NCBI GenBank assembly: GCA_964019335.1
Contig: OZ025668.1
Coordinates: forward strand, 124,001 to 188,000
Direction: 5' to 3'
Source: Diplonema japonicum
Taxonomy: Eukaryota; Euglenozoa; Diplonemea; Diplonemida; Diplonemidae
Length of the DNA stretch: 64,000 bases
Positions 1 to 10,137 of the stretch are shown piece by piece. The translations under genes were made by a program, and so were the position numbers. The notes under the pieces are model-generated. The model was not told the origin of the DNA, made no database searches, and was given only the letters and a program-made list of their open reading frames with translations. Every line of letters starts with the position of its first letter. Positions within the stretch are counted from its first letter, which is position 1.

Positions 1-457
1 CTTTAGCTTCCTTGTTGGTGAGCTTCTCGATGTCGAGGGCTTTGATGGTCTTGCGCACGGAACGGGATTCCGCTTTGAAGTGGTCGATGAGCTTCGCGAG
101 TTCGTCTTCACGCTTGTGAAGCTCCTGTGCCAGCTTGGCCTTCTCGGACTCTAGACGTGTTGAAGTGTTTCGTGAAACGGCCAGCTGAGCAGCATGATCT
201 TGTTGCTTGCTGATAGCTTCTCGCAACGCGGTGTCTCGTTCGTCCAGCCGAACTTGCATCCTAACGACCTCATCACGAAGGTCTAGTACTTCTCTGTCCT
301 TGCCTTGGATCTCGCCAGCGTAGCGATCTACCTCCCCCTCCAACCATTCTGTCTCCTCGATCTCTCTTTTCAGGTAGCTCTTCAGCACTGTATTATCCCT
401 CACAGTAACATTGAGCTCACCTTTCAGGGAGTCAATAGCATCCCGCCGACGGATCAT
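1..457 (-). CDS. Coiled-coil protein, N-terminal part (runs off the window)
   Basis: An open frame starts at ATG 457-455 and stays open to the left edge, so about 152 residues are visible and the C-terminus is missing. The sequence is strongly heptad-like, rich in E, K, R, L and D, with few G or P, as in a long coiled coil. No catalytic or binding domain is visible. An in-frame TAG lies two codons upstream of the ATG. Just upstream is TTGCAGATAG, which could be a splice acceptor, so an additional 5' exon or a trans-splice site is possible. Coiled-coil proteins of this type in protists are often cytoskeletal, but nothing here identifies the function. Base composition matches the confirmed genes and contrasts with the A/T-rich spacer that follows. 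Confidence 0.75.
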   Translation of the reverse strand, partial: MIRRRDAIDSLKGELNVTVRDNTVLKSYLKREIEETEWLEGEVDRYAGEIQGKDREVLDLRDEVVRMQVRLDERDTALREAISKQQDHAAQLAVSRNTSTRLESEKAKLAQELHKREDELAKLIDHFKAESRSVRKTIKALDIEKLTNKEAK

Positions 458-656
458 GTCCTATCTGCAAGGGCGGTGAAAACAACAGAAGAAAAAAAAG
501 GGAGAGAAAAAAAAAAAAAAGAGAAAATGCTACAAACGTATGGGTAAATGCAAAAAAAAAAAAAAAAAAAAAAAAGCATGGGGAAGAAGGGAAAAGAGTG
601 TACTATACATTTCTTTTTTTTTTTTTTTTGTGTATTTTTCTGCCCTCCATTCTTTT

Positions 657-899
657 TCAACCACCAAAAGAAACTGGCATCGTGTCTAGCTTTGTCTTGA
701 TTCCTGTTTTTTTTTTCTACCCTTTTTTTTCTTTCCTACCTTCATCCCAGCTGATATGGTGGAAGGTTTTGGGGTATCCCGGATAATGGTTTTGCGTACC
801 GAAGATGGTTGGGAGGGAGGTGACCACCTCATGGGCGGTTGGGAAGCCATCTACCTTCGCATACCTCCCAGTAACATGGAGAGGTGTTTTGATTCCCAT
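657..899 (-). CDS. Small conserved-looking protein, 68 aa, two exons
   Basis: Exon 1 is 899-740 and exon 2 is 703-657, separated by a 36-nt GT-AG intron at 704-739 (donor GTAGG, acceptor AACAG, A-rich throughout). The joined frame ends in TGA after ...MPVSFGG and encodes 68 residues. Without the splice the frame runs into a Lys-rich homopolymer, which supports the intron. The N-terminus is MGIKTP, so N-myristoylation is possible. A Tyr/Pro motif (HYPGYPKTFHHISWDEG) is reminiscent of short microtubule-associated or ciliary proteins, but I cannot name a family. The gene stands on the same strand as its neighbours and its GC content is well above the flanks. The call rests on composition and the clean splice, not on homology. 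Confidence 0.5.
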
Positions 900-999
900 T
901 CCTTTTTTTCTTTTTTTTTTTTTTAATACCTTTTTTTTCCCCTTTTTCTTTTAGAAGCACAATAAAACAAAACAAATAACAAAAAAAACAATAATAAAT

Positions 1000-1698
1000 C
1001 TAGAACACATCAGTAGAAGCGGACGATCGCCTCCTCCGTTCCCTCATCGAAACCCATGAGTACGACCCTTCTCTTTCTTTCTCATCATATGAAGGGGGGC
1101 AATAAGCAGCACTGACAGGGGTTAAAGGTTGGTGTTGAAGTCCAAGTGGTGAGTCAGCACCTTCTTCCATCGCTAAGAGCTCTAAAAGCAACCTTTTACG
1201 TTTAATATTACAAGGGGCTACTTGCGCTCGTGACACAGGGGGTGGGGGTGAATATTCCCTTGTAGGTCTTACAGATGTGCTTCCTTGCAACCGCTCGAAT
1301 GCCGCTTTCAGAGCAAGTGAAGAGCCCGACGACATTGGGTGGATCTCCACATTCTCATTAACTATGCTTATGGGATATGGGAGTTTTTCTGGGTCAACCA
1401 GGATGACAATCCCTACTAAAGATTCCATCGCGCCTCTTTGTTTGATGTTTTTCAAGGCTGTTGTGCTTGGCATGCCCAAGTCCCAGTAGTCGGTTGTCAC
1501 CATCCATGTGTTGTCGACAATCCATTCCCCGCCTCTCTTTTCTATCTTTGCTTTTAGATCACCCAGAGCCAGCTCTACCTTTAACTCCAAGCTTCTATTG
1601 TCTGCGGTATGCCCCTCCCACGGGAGGCCGCATTCAATGCAGCATGATGCTTCCCCAGGGTTGCTGTGGCCGCATTCCAAACATGCCCATTCTCGCAT
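1000..1698 (-). CDS. RanBP2-type zinc-finger protein
   Basis: A 232-aa single-exon ORF. Residues 4-26 form a RanBP2-type zinc finger: W-A-C-x2-C at 5-9, an N at 13, and a second C-x2-C at 20-23, the classic W-C-x2-C...N...C-x2-C pattern. Such fingers bind ubiquitin, Ran or single-stranded RNA. The middle (about 55-125) is a folded-looking, non-repetitive segment with hydrophobic strands that I do not recognise. The C-terminal third is Pro/Ser-rich and basic, ending in RRRRRSS, and is probably disordered. The start is the first ATG after an A-rich leader and sits six bases before the finger tryptophan, so the finger begins almost at the N-terminus. RNA binding or ubiquitin binding is inferred from the family only. 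Confidence 0.75.
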   Translation of the reverse strand: MREWACLECGHSNPGEASCCIECGLPWEGHTADNRSLELKVELALGDLKAKIEKRGGEWIVDNTWMVTTDYWDLGMPSTTALKNIKQRGAMESLVGIVILVDPEKLPYPISIVNENVEIHPMSSGSSLALKAAFERLQGSTSVRPTREYSPPPPVSRAQVAPCNIKRKRLLLELLAMEEGADSPLGLQHQPLTPVSAAYCPPSYDEKEREGSYSWVSMRERRRRSSASTDVF

Positions 1699-4600
1699 TT
1701 TTTTTTTTAATTTTTTCTTTTATCTTTTTTTTTAAATTTTTCGTCCCCCTTTTTTTTCTTGTGGGCAGGGGCCTACGGGTGCTTCATTCTTTTTTTTTTT
1801 TTTTTTTTTTTTTTACCGAGACCTGATGGTCACTTGTGGGTCCTCCCATCACACTCCAGATGAGATGATGAAAATGGCTAGAGGGGAAATCCATTTTTTT
1901 GGACGGGAATGATTTGGCACGTGGGGGGGGGGGGGGGGGGGGATGGAAAAGAATAAAAATCTTTTTTTAAAAAAGAGAAAGGTGAAAAAAAAATAAGAAG
2001 AAAAAGAAAAAAAAAGAAGAAGAAAGGGCGGGGGGGGAAGCAAAAAAAAAAAATTGAAAAATAAAAAAGTTTGTAATTTTTTCATCAAAAAAACAAAGGA
2101 GGGGTGGGGGGAATTTTATGTGGCAAATAAAAAAAGGGGACATCAGGCTGTATTTATAACATTGGAGGGGGGGGGGGAGGGAAAAAAAAGAAAAGGCGCT
2201 GAATCTGGGGAAGGGGCGAGATATACACTGGTTTCTTTTTTTTTTTTCATCCTTTTTTTTTCTTCATTTTCTTTGCTAGAAGGAAGTCCTGAATCAGGTG
2301 GGGGATAAAGGAAGGAGGGGGGGGGGAAACAAATAAGAAAAGCGCCGCATGCCGACCATCTCTCCCTTCCCTCCTTTTTTTTCATTATTTTTCTCCCCCT
2401 CAAATTGCTCTTTACTACATGAAATTAATCTAAAAAAAAAAACACAAAGGGGTCAGAGAAAGGGAAAAGGCTTGTCGTGTTTAAGTTTCTCTGGTGCTTC
2501 CACCCCCCCATTTATTTTTCTCTTATTCCTCCAATACTGCCTACTTTTCCATCTTTTTCTTTTCCCTTGGTCGTGTTCTTTCTTTTCTTTCTTTCTGCTC
2601 TTTTCGTTCATATGGATTGGAGAGGATTAAAAGAAAAAGATGTCCTTGAAGGGAACCTGCAGTATGTGACAGGATCGCCTAAAGAAAAAGAAAATAAAAA
2701 ATGGGGGAAATGAAGAAAACGGGGGAAATACTCCCCGGGGGGGGAAAAAAAAAGAAGAAAAAAAAAAGAAAGAAAAAAGCAAAAGGTCTGTGTTTTTCTT
2801 TTTTTTTAAATCTCCCTCTTCTATTTTTTTTTTAAAAAGGAAGTTCAACTTGCCCCCTCTTTCCCCACCTTCCCCATTTCCTTCCCCCCTTTTTTTCGTG
2901 TACCTTCTTTTCCTTTTTCATTCTTTTCCAAAGAATATTGGGACTGGATCAAATATCTGCTGTCTAAAGAAGAGAAAGGGAAGAGAAAATAAAGTGTCCT
3001 GGGTATAGTACAGATTGGAACTTTTGACACCTTGCCTGTCTGTCACCCCCCCCCCTTTCCTCTCTCTCCTCTACATCTTAAACAAACCTTTTTGTCTTCG
3101 ACAAAAAAAGGGGGGGGGCCTTGGATGGATTTTGTAAGCCCTTTCTTTTTTCTTTATTCTTCTCCTGTTGTTTTTTGATGCCGTTTATGGTATTTTCTTT
3201 TTTCGACGCTTTTGAAAAAAAGAAAGGAGAAAGAAAGAAAAAGAAAAAAAAACAAAGGAATTCTTTTAAAAAAAGGGGGGGGCGGATTTTTCTTTTTGGA
3301 ACGCACTTCTTCAGGATTCTTTGTGGTCTTTTTTTTTCTTCTTTTTTTTCTTCTTCATTTTTTTTACCCCCTCCTTTTTCTTTTGGCAAATAGCAGAGAC
3401 CTGACCAAAGATAAAAAAAGGGGGGGTAAATGAAATATTGACCTTTTAAGACAAATCTTTCTGCACCATGTTGCGTCCCCTTGCCCCACCCCCTCCCCCA
3501 AAAAAAAGTGGGGAGGAGAACACGATAACGCTGATTCTCCCTCTTTTATTTATTCTTTTTTCTTTGCTTAGCCCACTCGGGGTTTGGAAAAACATGAATA
3601 GTCACGTACTCTGTACTGAAGACCAAGCCCGAAAAGATTTTGCGAGAGAAAAAAAAAAATAGAAGCACACTGCGACAGAAAAAAAAAGTAGGAAAAAAAA
3701 AAAAGTAGAGCAAATTAAAAGAAGGGAAAAAAAAAAAAAAAAAAAGAAAAAAAACATTATATCGCAAAAATCGAGACCCCGAAAACGAACAGCAACAACC
3801 CTTGCTTTTTTTTCTTTTCCCCCCGTTTCTTTTTTCTTCTTCTTTTTTTCTCTTGTCGCAGTAGTTCTAGAAAATAAAACAAAATAAAATAAAATAAAGG
3901 GGGGAAAATGTAAAATGGGGTGAGGAACCGGGCCATTTGTATAAAAAAAAACCCTTTTTTAAAAAAAAGGGGAATGAGGGGGTGGACCAATTGGTCCATG
4001 TCATCGCTGCACTTACAAAGAGAGAAAGGAAAAAAAAAAGAGAAGGGGGAGGGGCTATGTCTAATTCTATCTTCGTTTCCCCCCCCTCCTAGAGTGCTGA
4101 TAACAAAACAAAAGTCTTACCCCTCAGAGTAACCCCTCATTATTTCCCTTTTTCTTTTCCCGTTGTTTTGATTAAAAAAACCGCTCCTTGTCTTATTTAC
4201 CTCCATAGCGAAAAGCTTTTCTCTTTGTTTTCTTTTTTTTTTTTTTTTTTTTTTTCAAGAATAAATAAAACTTGGTGCGTGAGGTGGGGAGAAAAAAAAT
4301 ATTGCCACATTAAAAAAAAACGGGGAGGGAGGGGGGGGGGGGGGGGGGGGGGGTTGCTCTCTTTCGTTTTTTTTAAAAAAGAAATATCGGAAAAGAAGGG
4401 GGAAGGGGAAAGTAAGGGAGACATAGGGGGCTCAGTTTTTCTTAAAAATTCTTTTTTCTTCTTACTCCCCCCATCCCTTCTTCTTGGGGATCAGCTTTTT
4501 TTTCTTTCTGTTTTTTTAAAAAAAAAAACATTTTGATAAGTTTTTTTTTTTCCCCTCATTTTTTTTTTTCAATTTTCTTTTTTTTTTTTTTGCCTAGAAT

Positions 4601-4751
4601 AAAAAAGGAAAATAATAAAACTATTCATTTTCTAGCTGACGCTCTTGAACTGCTTGTCGTTCTTCCTGTTGGGTTTCTTTCCACCTGCCTTAGGGGCTTG
4701 CTGTATGTGAAAATTCAAAGATACTACAAAGGTCATGAAGACCTATTCTCA
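1699..4751. other. Homopolymer-rich intergenic spacer, about 3 kb
   Basis: No supported gene. The stretch is a mosaic of T-, A- and G-runs, for example a G-run at 1922-1942, another at 2167-2177, and a very long one at about 4330-4353. The translated frames are Lys/Phe/Gly-rich low complexity. It holds one copy of a dispersed hairpin repeat at 2640-2679, described separately. The left end includes the leader of the zinc-finger gene and the right end the 3' region of the ataxin-2 gene. If transcription is polycistronic, the processing signals for both genes must lie here, but no conserved signal is evident. Confidence 0.6.
2640..2679 (+). repeat. Dispersed hairpin repeat, copy A
   Basis: One of four copies of a roughly 38-bp sequence (others at 12548, 37420 and 49175). 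The core reads GGGAACCTGCAGTATGTGAC then AGGATCGCC. CCTG and CAGG can pair around a short loop, and the loop contains GTATGTG, identical to the usual intron donor in this window. Copies A and C belong to one subtype; B and D to another. All four have the same orientation. It is embedded in A-rich spacer. Confidence 0.7.
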
Positions 4752-7700
4752 TCACACCTGCGCTGGCGGCGTCACTGGCTGCGAAGACGCACTAGGGTTA
4801 GTATAAGTGGGTGTCGTGGTGAATTGAGTCTGCGACATGTTCGGGGGAGTGGAGGGGGTGCCTGACTGTGCTTGGATCTGCGCGTTCAGTTCCTGTGGAG
4901 ATACATGTGATGCTGAAGGACAGCACATACCCTGTACCCTCCAGTGCCCGGGGGGTTGACTTGCGCTACCTGCGGGTTAACCGAGTACTGCATGGTCTCT
5001 GCAATGGCCCCTGGTGGCTGCGATCCTCTGTTCGAGTAGTTCTGCTGGTAGAACACCTGCTGCCCCTGAGCGTACTGCGGCTGGTTCGCAGGGAACCCCC
5101 CTGCGTAAGGGTGCGGCGGGTTCTGCTGGAACGTCTGCTGGTGCGGCACCGGCGCTTGATACATCGAGTGCTGGTGCTGGTGCTGATGTTGGTGCTGATG
5201 CTGGTGCTGATGTTGGTGCTGATGTTGATGTTGATGCTGGTGCTGGTGCTGGTGCATTTGCGGCTGGTACTGCTGCATCTGGTGCTGATGCTGGTGCTGG
5301 TGCTGGTGCTGGTGTTGATGTTGATGCTGATGCTGGTGCATTTGAGACCCCTGCATCTGGTGCTGATGCTGGTGTTGATGCTGATGTTGGTGCTGTCCTT
5401 GATGTTGGAGCTGCTGCTGGTACTGCTGGTGTTGGTGTTGATGTTGGTGCTGGTGCTGGTGCTGCATCATGTGCTGCTGCTGGGGTTGTATGAGCCCTTG
5501 CTGCATTTGTGGCTGGTGCTGCTGCATCATATGGGGTTGCATCTGCTGAGGGAACTGCTGGTGCTGGTGTTGATGCTGGTGCTGGTGCTGGTGTTGCATC
5601 ATTTGGGTCTGGTAGCCACCTTGAGGCTGTTGCAAGTGCGGCTGCGGGTGTGCTTGCACGGGCTGCCCAGGTTGCCCTGCTTGCGGCTGCGGTTGCGGCT
5701 GCGGCTGTTGTTGCTGTGGCTGTTGCTGCTGTGGCGGTTGCTGTTGAGGCTGCTGTTGCTGTTGAGGCGGCTGCTGCTGAGGCTGCTGTTGCTGAGGTTG
5801 CTGCTGGTACGCGTAGTTCCCTGTCTGTGGGTACTGGTAACCCTGACCCGGGGGCTGTCCGATCCTAGACGGCTGCCCCGGCATGCTGGCTGCTGGTCGC
5901 AGAGGCTGCGAGCTCTGCTGCGGAAGTGTCTGTCCGTGCACGCCTTTGCTCATGTTTGTGGACCTGTTCAGCCCAGTTCCGCATTCTTCGTCCTCCTCGT
6001 CCCAGTAGTAGTCGTCACCCTGCCACTCGTGCGTGAACGAGTCGGCATCCCCCGGAATAGGGAGAGGCCCAGTCTTGCCAGCCTCCTGTGCTTTGTCGCG
6101 TGACTTCACCCTGTCGTAGATGGCGTTGGCAATGATCTGCGCGATGAACCTCGTGTCCCTCTGCTTGCCGTCCTCCAACACGGGGCACCACACAGGCTCC
6201 GGCGCAGGCTCAAAAGGCTTCGCAACGCTTGGGGCCTCTTTGTTCTTCTCGTCCTCACTTCCACCGTAGGGCGTCGCGTTTGGGTTCAGAGATGCTGCAG
6301 AGGGCTCTTCCTTCGGCTGCTCTGGCTTGGCGGTGGTAGCGCTTGCGGCAGGTGCCTGCGGCACAGCCTTCTCGGTGCCGTTGCCCGACGCTTCCTTCTT
6401 CTTCTGCAGCACCTTGTCCAACCGCTCGCCGTCCTGTGTGACAATGTAACGGGTAGAGTGGAGCATACCTTTTTGAATGCCAGGATCTCTTGCTTCCTAG
6501 AGACGGGGGGTGTCTCGGTGACCTGTGGGCGTGAAGGGGTAAGACATGAATACCTGGCGTGGGAGGTTGGGAGATTGCTTGAGGATGCTTGTCCCCGTGA
6601 GCTGCTTGACTGTTGCCGGCTTAGGGTTCACCTGCCTTTTGTTCGGATCAACAGCGAGTACTGCAGTAGATGGTGCCGCAGCCTTGGGTGCTGGCTTTGG
6701 CTGTGCCGCTTGGGGCACCACAGGCTGGGGCATCTGCTGTGCCTGCGGTGAGGTTGGCTGAGCTGCTACAGGCTGCGGGGGAGGAGGAGATGGCTGCTGG
6801 CCTTCATTGTAGCAGTCAGCAGGCAGAACGGCACCACCTAGAGGTGTTGCCCCGCCGTCTTGGCGTACCTGCAGAGGTCTTAACTCTTAAGCAAATATGA
6901 CATACTTGAAGCGGGCCTTCTTGCCTGTACTGTGGCAGCTGGGGAGGTGCTTGTGTGAGCACGTGAGGGTTTAGAGTCGTCTGTACTGGTTGTTGTGGTT
7001 GTGCCTGGCCATTTGCCGCTTGTTCCTAGATAAAGAATAAAGTTATAATAATTAATTGTGAATCGGACACACCTGGATTTCACCCTCTTTGCCACGCAGA
7101 TGAGGAGGGATGTAAGAGGACTGTGCGCCGCCAGCACCGAGGAGTTCTCTTGCTCCAGCGCATCGCTTTTGGTACTGTTGCTGGGAGACGGGGTCGGAAT
7201 CCCGAATGACTGCGGAGTGGAGGGCCTCTTCGTCAAAGTCGTCAGCCCAGTCGCCGCACTCGGCGATCGAGTCGTACTTGCCACCCCTGCCGCTAACGCC
7301 CTTTTCGATCTCCTTTGCTTTCTTCTCGGCCTCTGCCCTCTGCTCGTCTGTGAGCTTCGACTTGTCCAGCTTCGTGGTGTAGAACTCTTCACTGTACGTC
7401 GACTTCAACCCGAACTTCTCTTCGTTTGTTTTAAACTGGTCGAACTCGCCTGCCGTGTAACCTTTCTCATTCAGCATCATCGTCTTATCATCCTCGCCCC
7501 CTGACCATTTCACCAGCTCTCGCTCTTGCCCGAAGTTCCCTCCTCCTTCATGCATCGTATTGTTCTCCACCATCAACTGCACATCCGCACACGACACCTT
7601 CATCACCTTGTCCGACTTCAGTTCTATCGACTCTTTTGTTTGTATCCTTTCCGAACCGCTCACCTTCTTGCTGATCTTTCTTCGTGCGAACGCGAGCTCC

Positions 7701-7858
7701 AAGCTCATGCCGGCGTTCTCCTTTTTCTTCTGCAGCAGCCCTTCAACTACCGTCCCATCCAGCATCTCCACCTGAACAACTTGCCCTACTAGATTTTGCC
7801 ACAACCATTGTATGCGGGAGGCTCCGTCCGCCCCGTCACCTTTCTTCTGAGCCGTCAT
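4752..7858 (-). CDS. ATXN2: Ataxin-2 / Pbp1 homologue with His-Gln repeat tract
   Basis: Six exons give 972 aa. Introns are 7026-7072, 6869-6905, 6523-6553, 6434-6468 and 4893-4930 (31-47 nt, all phase 0). Residues about 14-75 form the ataxin-2 type Lsm/Sm fold (W-x-N-L-V-G...V-x-L-D-G-T-V-V-E-G-L-L). An LsmAD follows at about 130-200 (F-D-Q-F-K-T-N-E-x-x-F...S-T-Y-x-E-x-x-Y-T-T). The segment YIPPHLRGK at about 250 is also typical of ataxin-2. A PAM2-like motif, LNPNATPY, for poly(A)-binding protein lies near the start of exon 5, with Y where F is usual. The rest is Q-rich, with long His-Gln alternations around 5160-5600. Ataxin-2 binds poly(A)-binding protein and supports stress granules and mRNA stability, mostly in the cytoplasm. 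The start is the first ATG after a CCTAG/CAG acceptor-like site. Confidence 0.93.
5160..5610 (-). repeat. His-Gln coding repeat tract in ataxin-2
   Basis: Imperfect hexamer repeat, seen on the plus strand as CTGGTG and CTGATG units, coding for alternating His and Gln on the minus strand. It is broken by short M, Q, P and Y-rich islands. The reverse strand therefore carries a spurious Leu/Val/Met-rich ORF. Downstream at 5700-5810 is a second, Gln-Pro-rich tract. Length polymorphism is expected here from replication slippage. Confidence 0.9.
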
Positions 7859-7970
7859 GTCTACCCCTGCTAGGTGGTGGGGTGGGAATATTAATTTAAT
7901 TTTGCATGGTTTATCTCAAGAAAAAAAAAAGAACGAAAAGATAAAGAAGGCCATTGTCAGTGGGGTAGGA

Positions 7971-9989
7971 TCACGTCCAATCTTCTTCACTTCCATCTTC
8001 GCACGGTTGCTGCGCTTCTTCTGACGACATTGGCGCGTCGTGGTCAGCACTGTAGAGCCGGGAGAAGAGCCCTGTCTGTGCAGGCTGTGCAGGGGAAGGC
8101 GATGCTGACTGCAACGAGTACACAGACCCACCGAACTCTTCAATGAAGGACACCACACACTGCACTACTCCGTCGAAGCACGGTAGTGCTGTGCTCGGCA
8201 GTATGTACGTCAGCACATGCTGCTCAATGGACATGAAGCACGCTGCGAGCACAACCTTTGCTATAGATCCAGAGCCAAATGTCTTGTAGTAGGTGCACAG
8301 GTACCTTGCCCTCTGTAGTAGGGGGTGTATCCTCATCACGTTCTCCACATGGGTCCCCCTGAGTGCCACAACAGGCGAGGCGAGGAATCCTGACAAGCAC
8401 TTCACCAATGAGGCCTGTGCTCTGCTTAGCGTGTCGGAGGCAACAGCAAAGCCGTCTGAGTTGCAGAATGCAGGATTGACCAGCCATGACCCGATGCACT
8501 CCAACAAGTACGCTGTGCTGTTCAACGCGATGATGACCTGCAGGAGGTTCGAGGGACACTCCTCAAGGCTGCTTGGAGCGGTTAGCTTCAAGTTCGTCGC
8601 GTCCTCAGCGCACGACGCAACCCTCTCTAGGCTGCTGTTGAACAGTGCCACCACAAACTGCTCGGTCACATCCTCAGGCAGCCGTGCACGGCCAAGCTTC
8701 TTCGCAACGGCATTCAACGCGAGGAACAGGTCAACAGCACCCTTACCTGCTTTCCACTCGTCGTACTTCAGCAGGTACTTCGGGGTGTTAGGCAGCCAGC
8801 AACCCTCACCCCAGACGGATGTTGTTAACACGTCGTTGAGCTTTGTCTTCTCGATGTCAATCCACAGATCAGCAAGCGGTGGGGTTAGCAAATGTCTGCA
8901 GAGCCCCTTGTCCTGTGGAATGGGAAGGCTGCTCATGCCTTCTTCGAAGTTGATGGCCTCTGTGAGTGTGTAGTAAAAAAAGCTGTCCTGTTCGGAGTGC
9001 TCGCTGACAGCAGATGCGAGCCATGCGCCCAGCAGGGACAGCACGACGGTGAAGAAATCGTCGTAGAAAACATGGTCGGGGTGCGAGGCGCCCACCAAGT
9101 GCTTCATCACCGCCCAGTGGTTTTGCATAACCTTGAGACAGTAGTGTAACACCCATTCGGGTTTTGTTTTGTCTGCGGTGGGGAGCGAGCCTTCGAAGTG
9201 GTGCGTGAAGACACTGCTGAAAGGCGTGGTGAAGAGCACGGTGGGATTACGCTGATTCTCGTCCTTGTGGAGGGTGGAGGCAATCTTCCATAACTCGCAG
9301 AACCGTGTGGTTATAGAAGTGCATTCGTAGGCTGCTTCCTGCACTTCGAAGAGGGGGAAGTCCTTGATCTCTTGAGCAAGAGCAGTGTGCACGAGCTCGG
9401 AGAGTTCACAGACAGCCTTTCTGTGTGCTGCGAGGTATGTCTTTTGCTCTTCTTCGTCCATATTGTTGATGAGCTGTCTGTTTGCGTTCAGCATGTAGTA
9501 AGCGTCTTGTTCCCCGCCCTTCGCGGCTAGTAGCTTTTGTATCTCTTTTTCGTTGCTTTGGACGCAAGAACCTTGTTCTTGTTCCACCCCTTGGTACATC
9601 AAGACAAGGTGTTTTATCTTCTTCACTGCTTCCTTCATATTCCCCAACACCTTATCAGGACACTTTCCCACTTCGTCTTCAAGCTGTGTAAGCTGTGCGT
9701 AAAGAGGCCAGTGTGCACGTCGGCATACCATGCACTTCGAGCAGAGCATATATTCACAATAATCGCAGGCCTCGCCGCTCGTGTCCATTTGACCTGGACA
9801 CTCGTCGCAGGTCCACTTGGGTGCCCTCACCTTTCGAACCTGACTCAGCTGTCCGGCACATGATGGTGATGGGCATCGACTGGCTTTTTCTTTAAGCTCT
9901 CTTATAGCGTCCTTGCTGAGCTCAATCCCCTTTTGGTCATGGGTGGGGACACCATTGGCATCGAAAGCAGAGTACTTATCGTTTTGCAT
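7971..9989 (-). CDS. RINT1/Tip20-like vesicle tethering protein with N-terminal zinc finger
   Basis: Single exon, 672 aa from ATG 9989; a longer frame reaches 10055, but its extra 22 residues are low complexity. Residues about 30-95 carry many Cys pairs (CPSPSC, CDEC, CDYC, CSKCMVC), probably a treble-clef or DC1-like zinc domain. The segment from about 255 to 620 resembles the RINT1/Tip20 domain: F-x-x-H-F...K-P-E-W-x-L-x-x-C-L, then an acidic-aromatic segment like the D-E-x-x-x-F-E of RINT1, then W-x-x-I-E. RINT1/Tip20 is a subunit of the Dsl1/NRZ complex, which tethers Golgi-derived vesicles to the ER with SNAREs. The C-terminus is acidic. The zinc finger is not a normal part of RINT1. Assignment is by eye and moderate. 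Confidence 0.55.
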   Translation of the reverse strand: MQNDKYSAFDANGVPTHDQKGIELSKDAIRELKEKASRCPSPSCAGQLSQVRKVRAPKWTCDECPGQMDTSGEACDYCEYMLCSKCMVCRRAHWPLYAQLTQLEDEVGKCPDKVLGNMKEAVKKIKHLVLMYQGVEQEQGSCVQSNEKEIQKLLAAKGGEQDAYYMLNANRQLINNMDEEEQKTYLAAHRKAVCELSELVHTALAQEIKDFPLFEVQEAAYECTSITTRFCELWKIASTLHKDENQRNPTVLFTTPFSSVFTHHFEGSLPTADKTKPEWVLHYCLKVMQNHWAVMKHLVGASHPDHVFYDDFFTVVLSLLGAWLASAVSEHSEQDSFFYYTLTEAINFEEGMSSLPIPQDKGLCRHLLTPPLADLWIDIEKTKLNDVLTTSVWGEGCWLPNTPKYLLKYDEWKAGKGAVDLFLALNAVAKKLGRARLPEDVTEQFVVALFNSSLERVASCAEDATNLKLTAPSSLEECPSNLLQVIIALNSTAYLLECIGSWLVNPAFCNSDGFAVASDTLSRAQASLVKCLSGFLASPVVALRGTHVENVMRIHPLLQRARYLCTYYKTFGSGSIAKVVLAACFMSIEQHVLTYILPSTALPCFDGVVQCVVSFIEEFGGSVYSLQSASPSPAQPAQTGLFSRLYSADHDAPMSSEEAQQPCEDGSEEDWT

Positions 9990-10137
9990 CTCCTTTTTTT
10001 TTCTTCCCTTAGCTGCTCTCAGTTTATTGGACAAGCAAAAGAAAAGAGTTCGCAAAAGCTTTCTTTCACAAAAATCTAAAAATAAAAGAGATGAGATAAA
10101 GGAGGTTCCTGTTTTGGAACGTCCCCCTTGTCTCTAC

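Noticed and set aside
4868-6103. 411-aa plus-strand ORF rich in Leu, Val and Met
   Set aside because: It is the antisense of the ataxin-2 His-Gln repeats; repeat hexamers leave several frames open.
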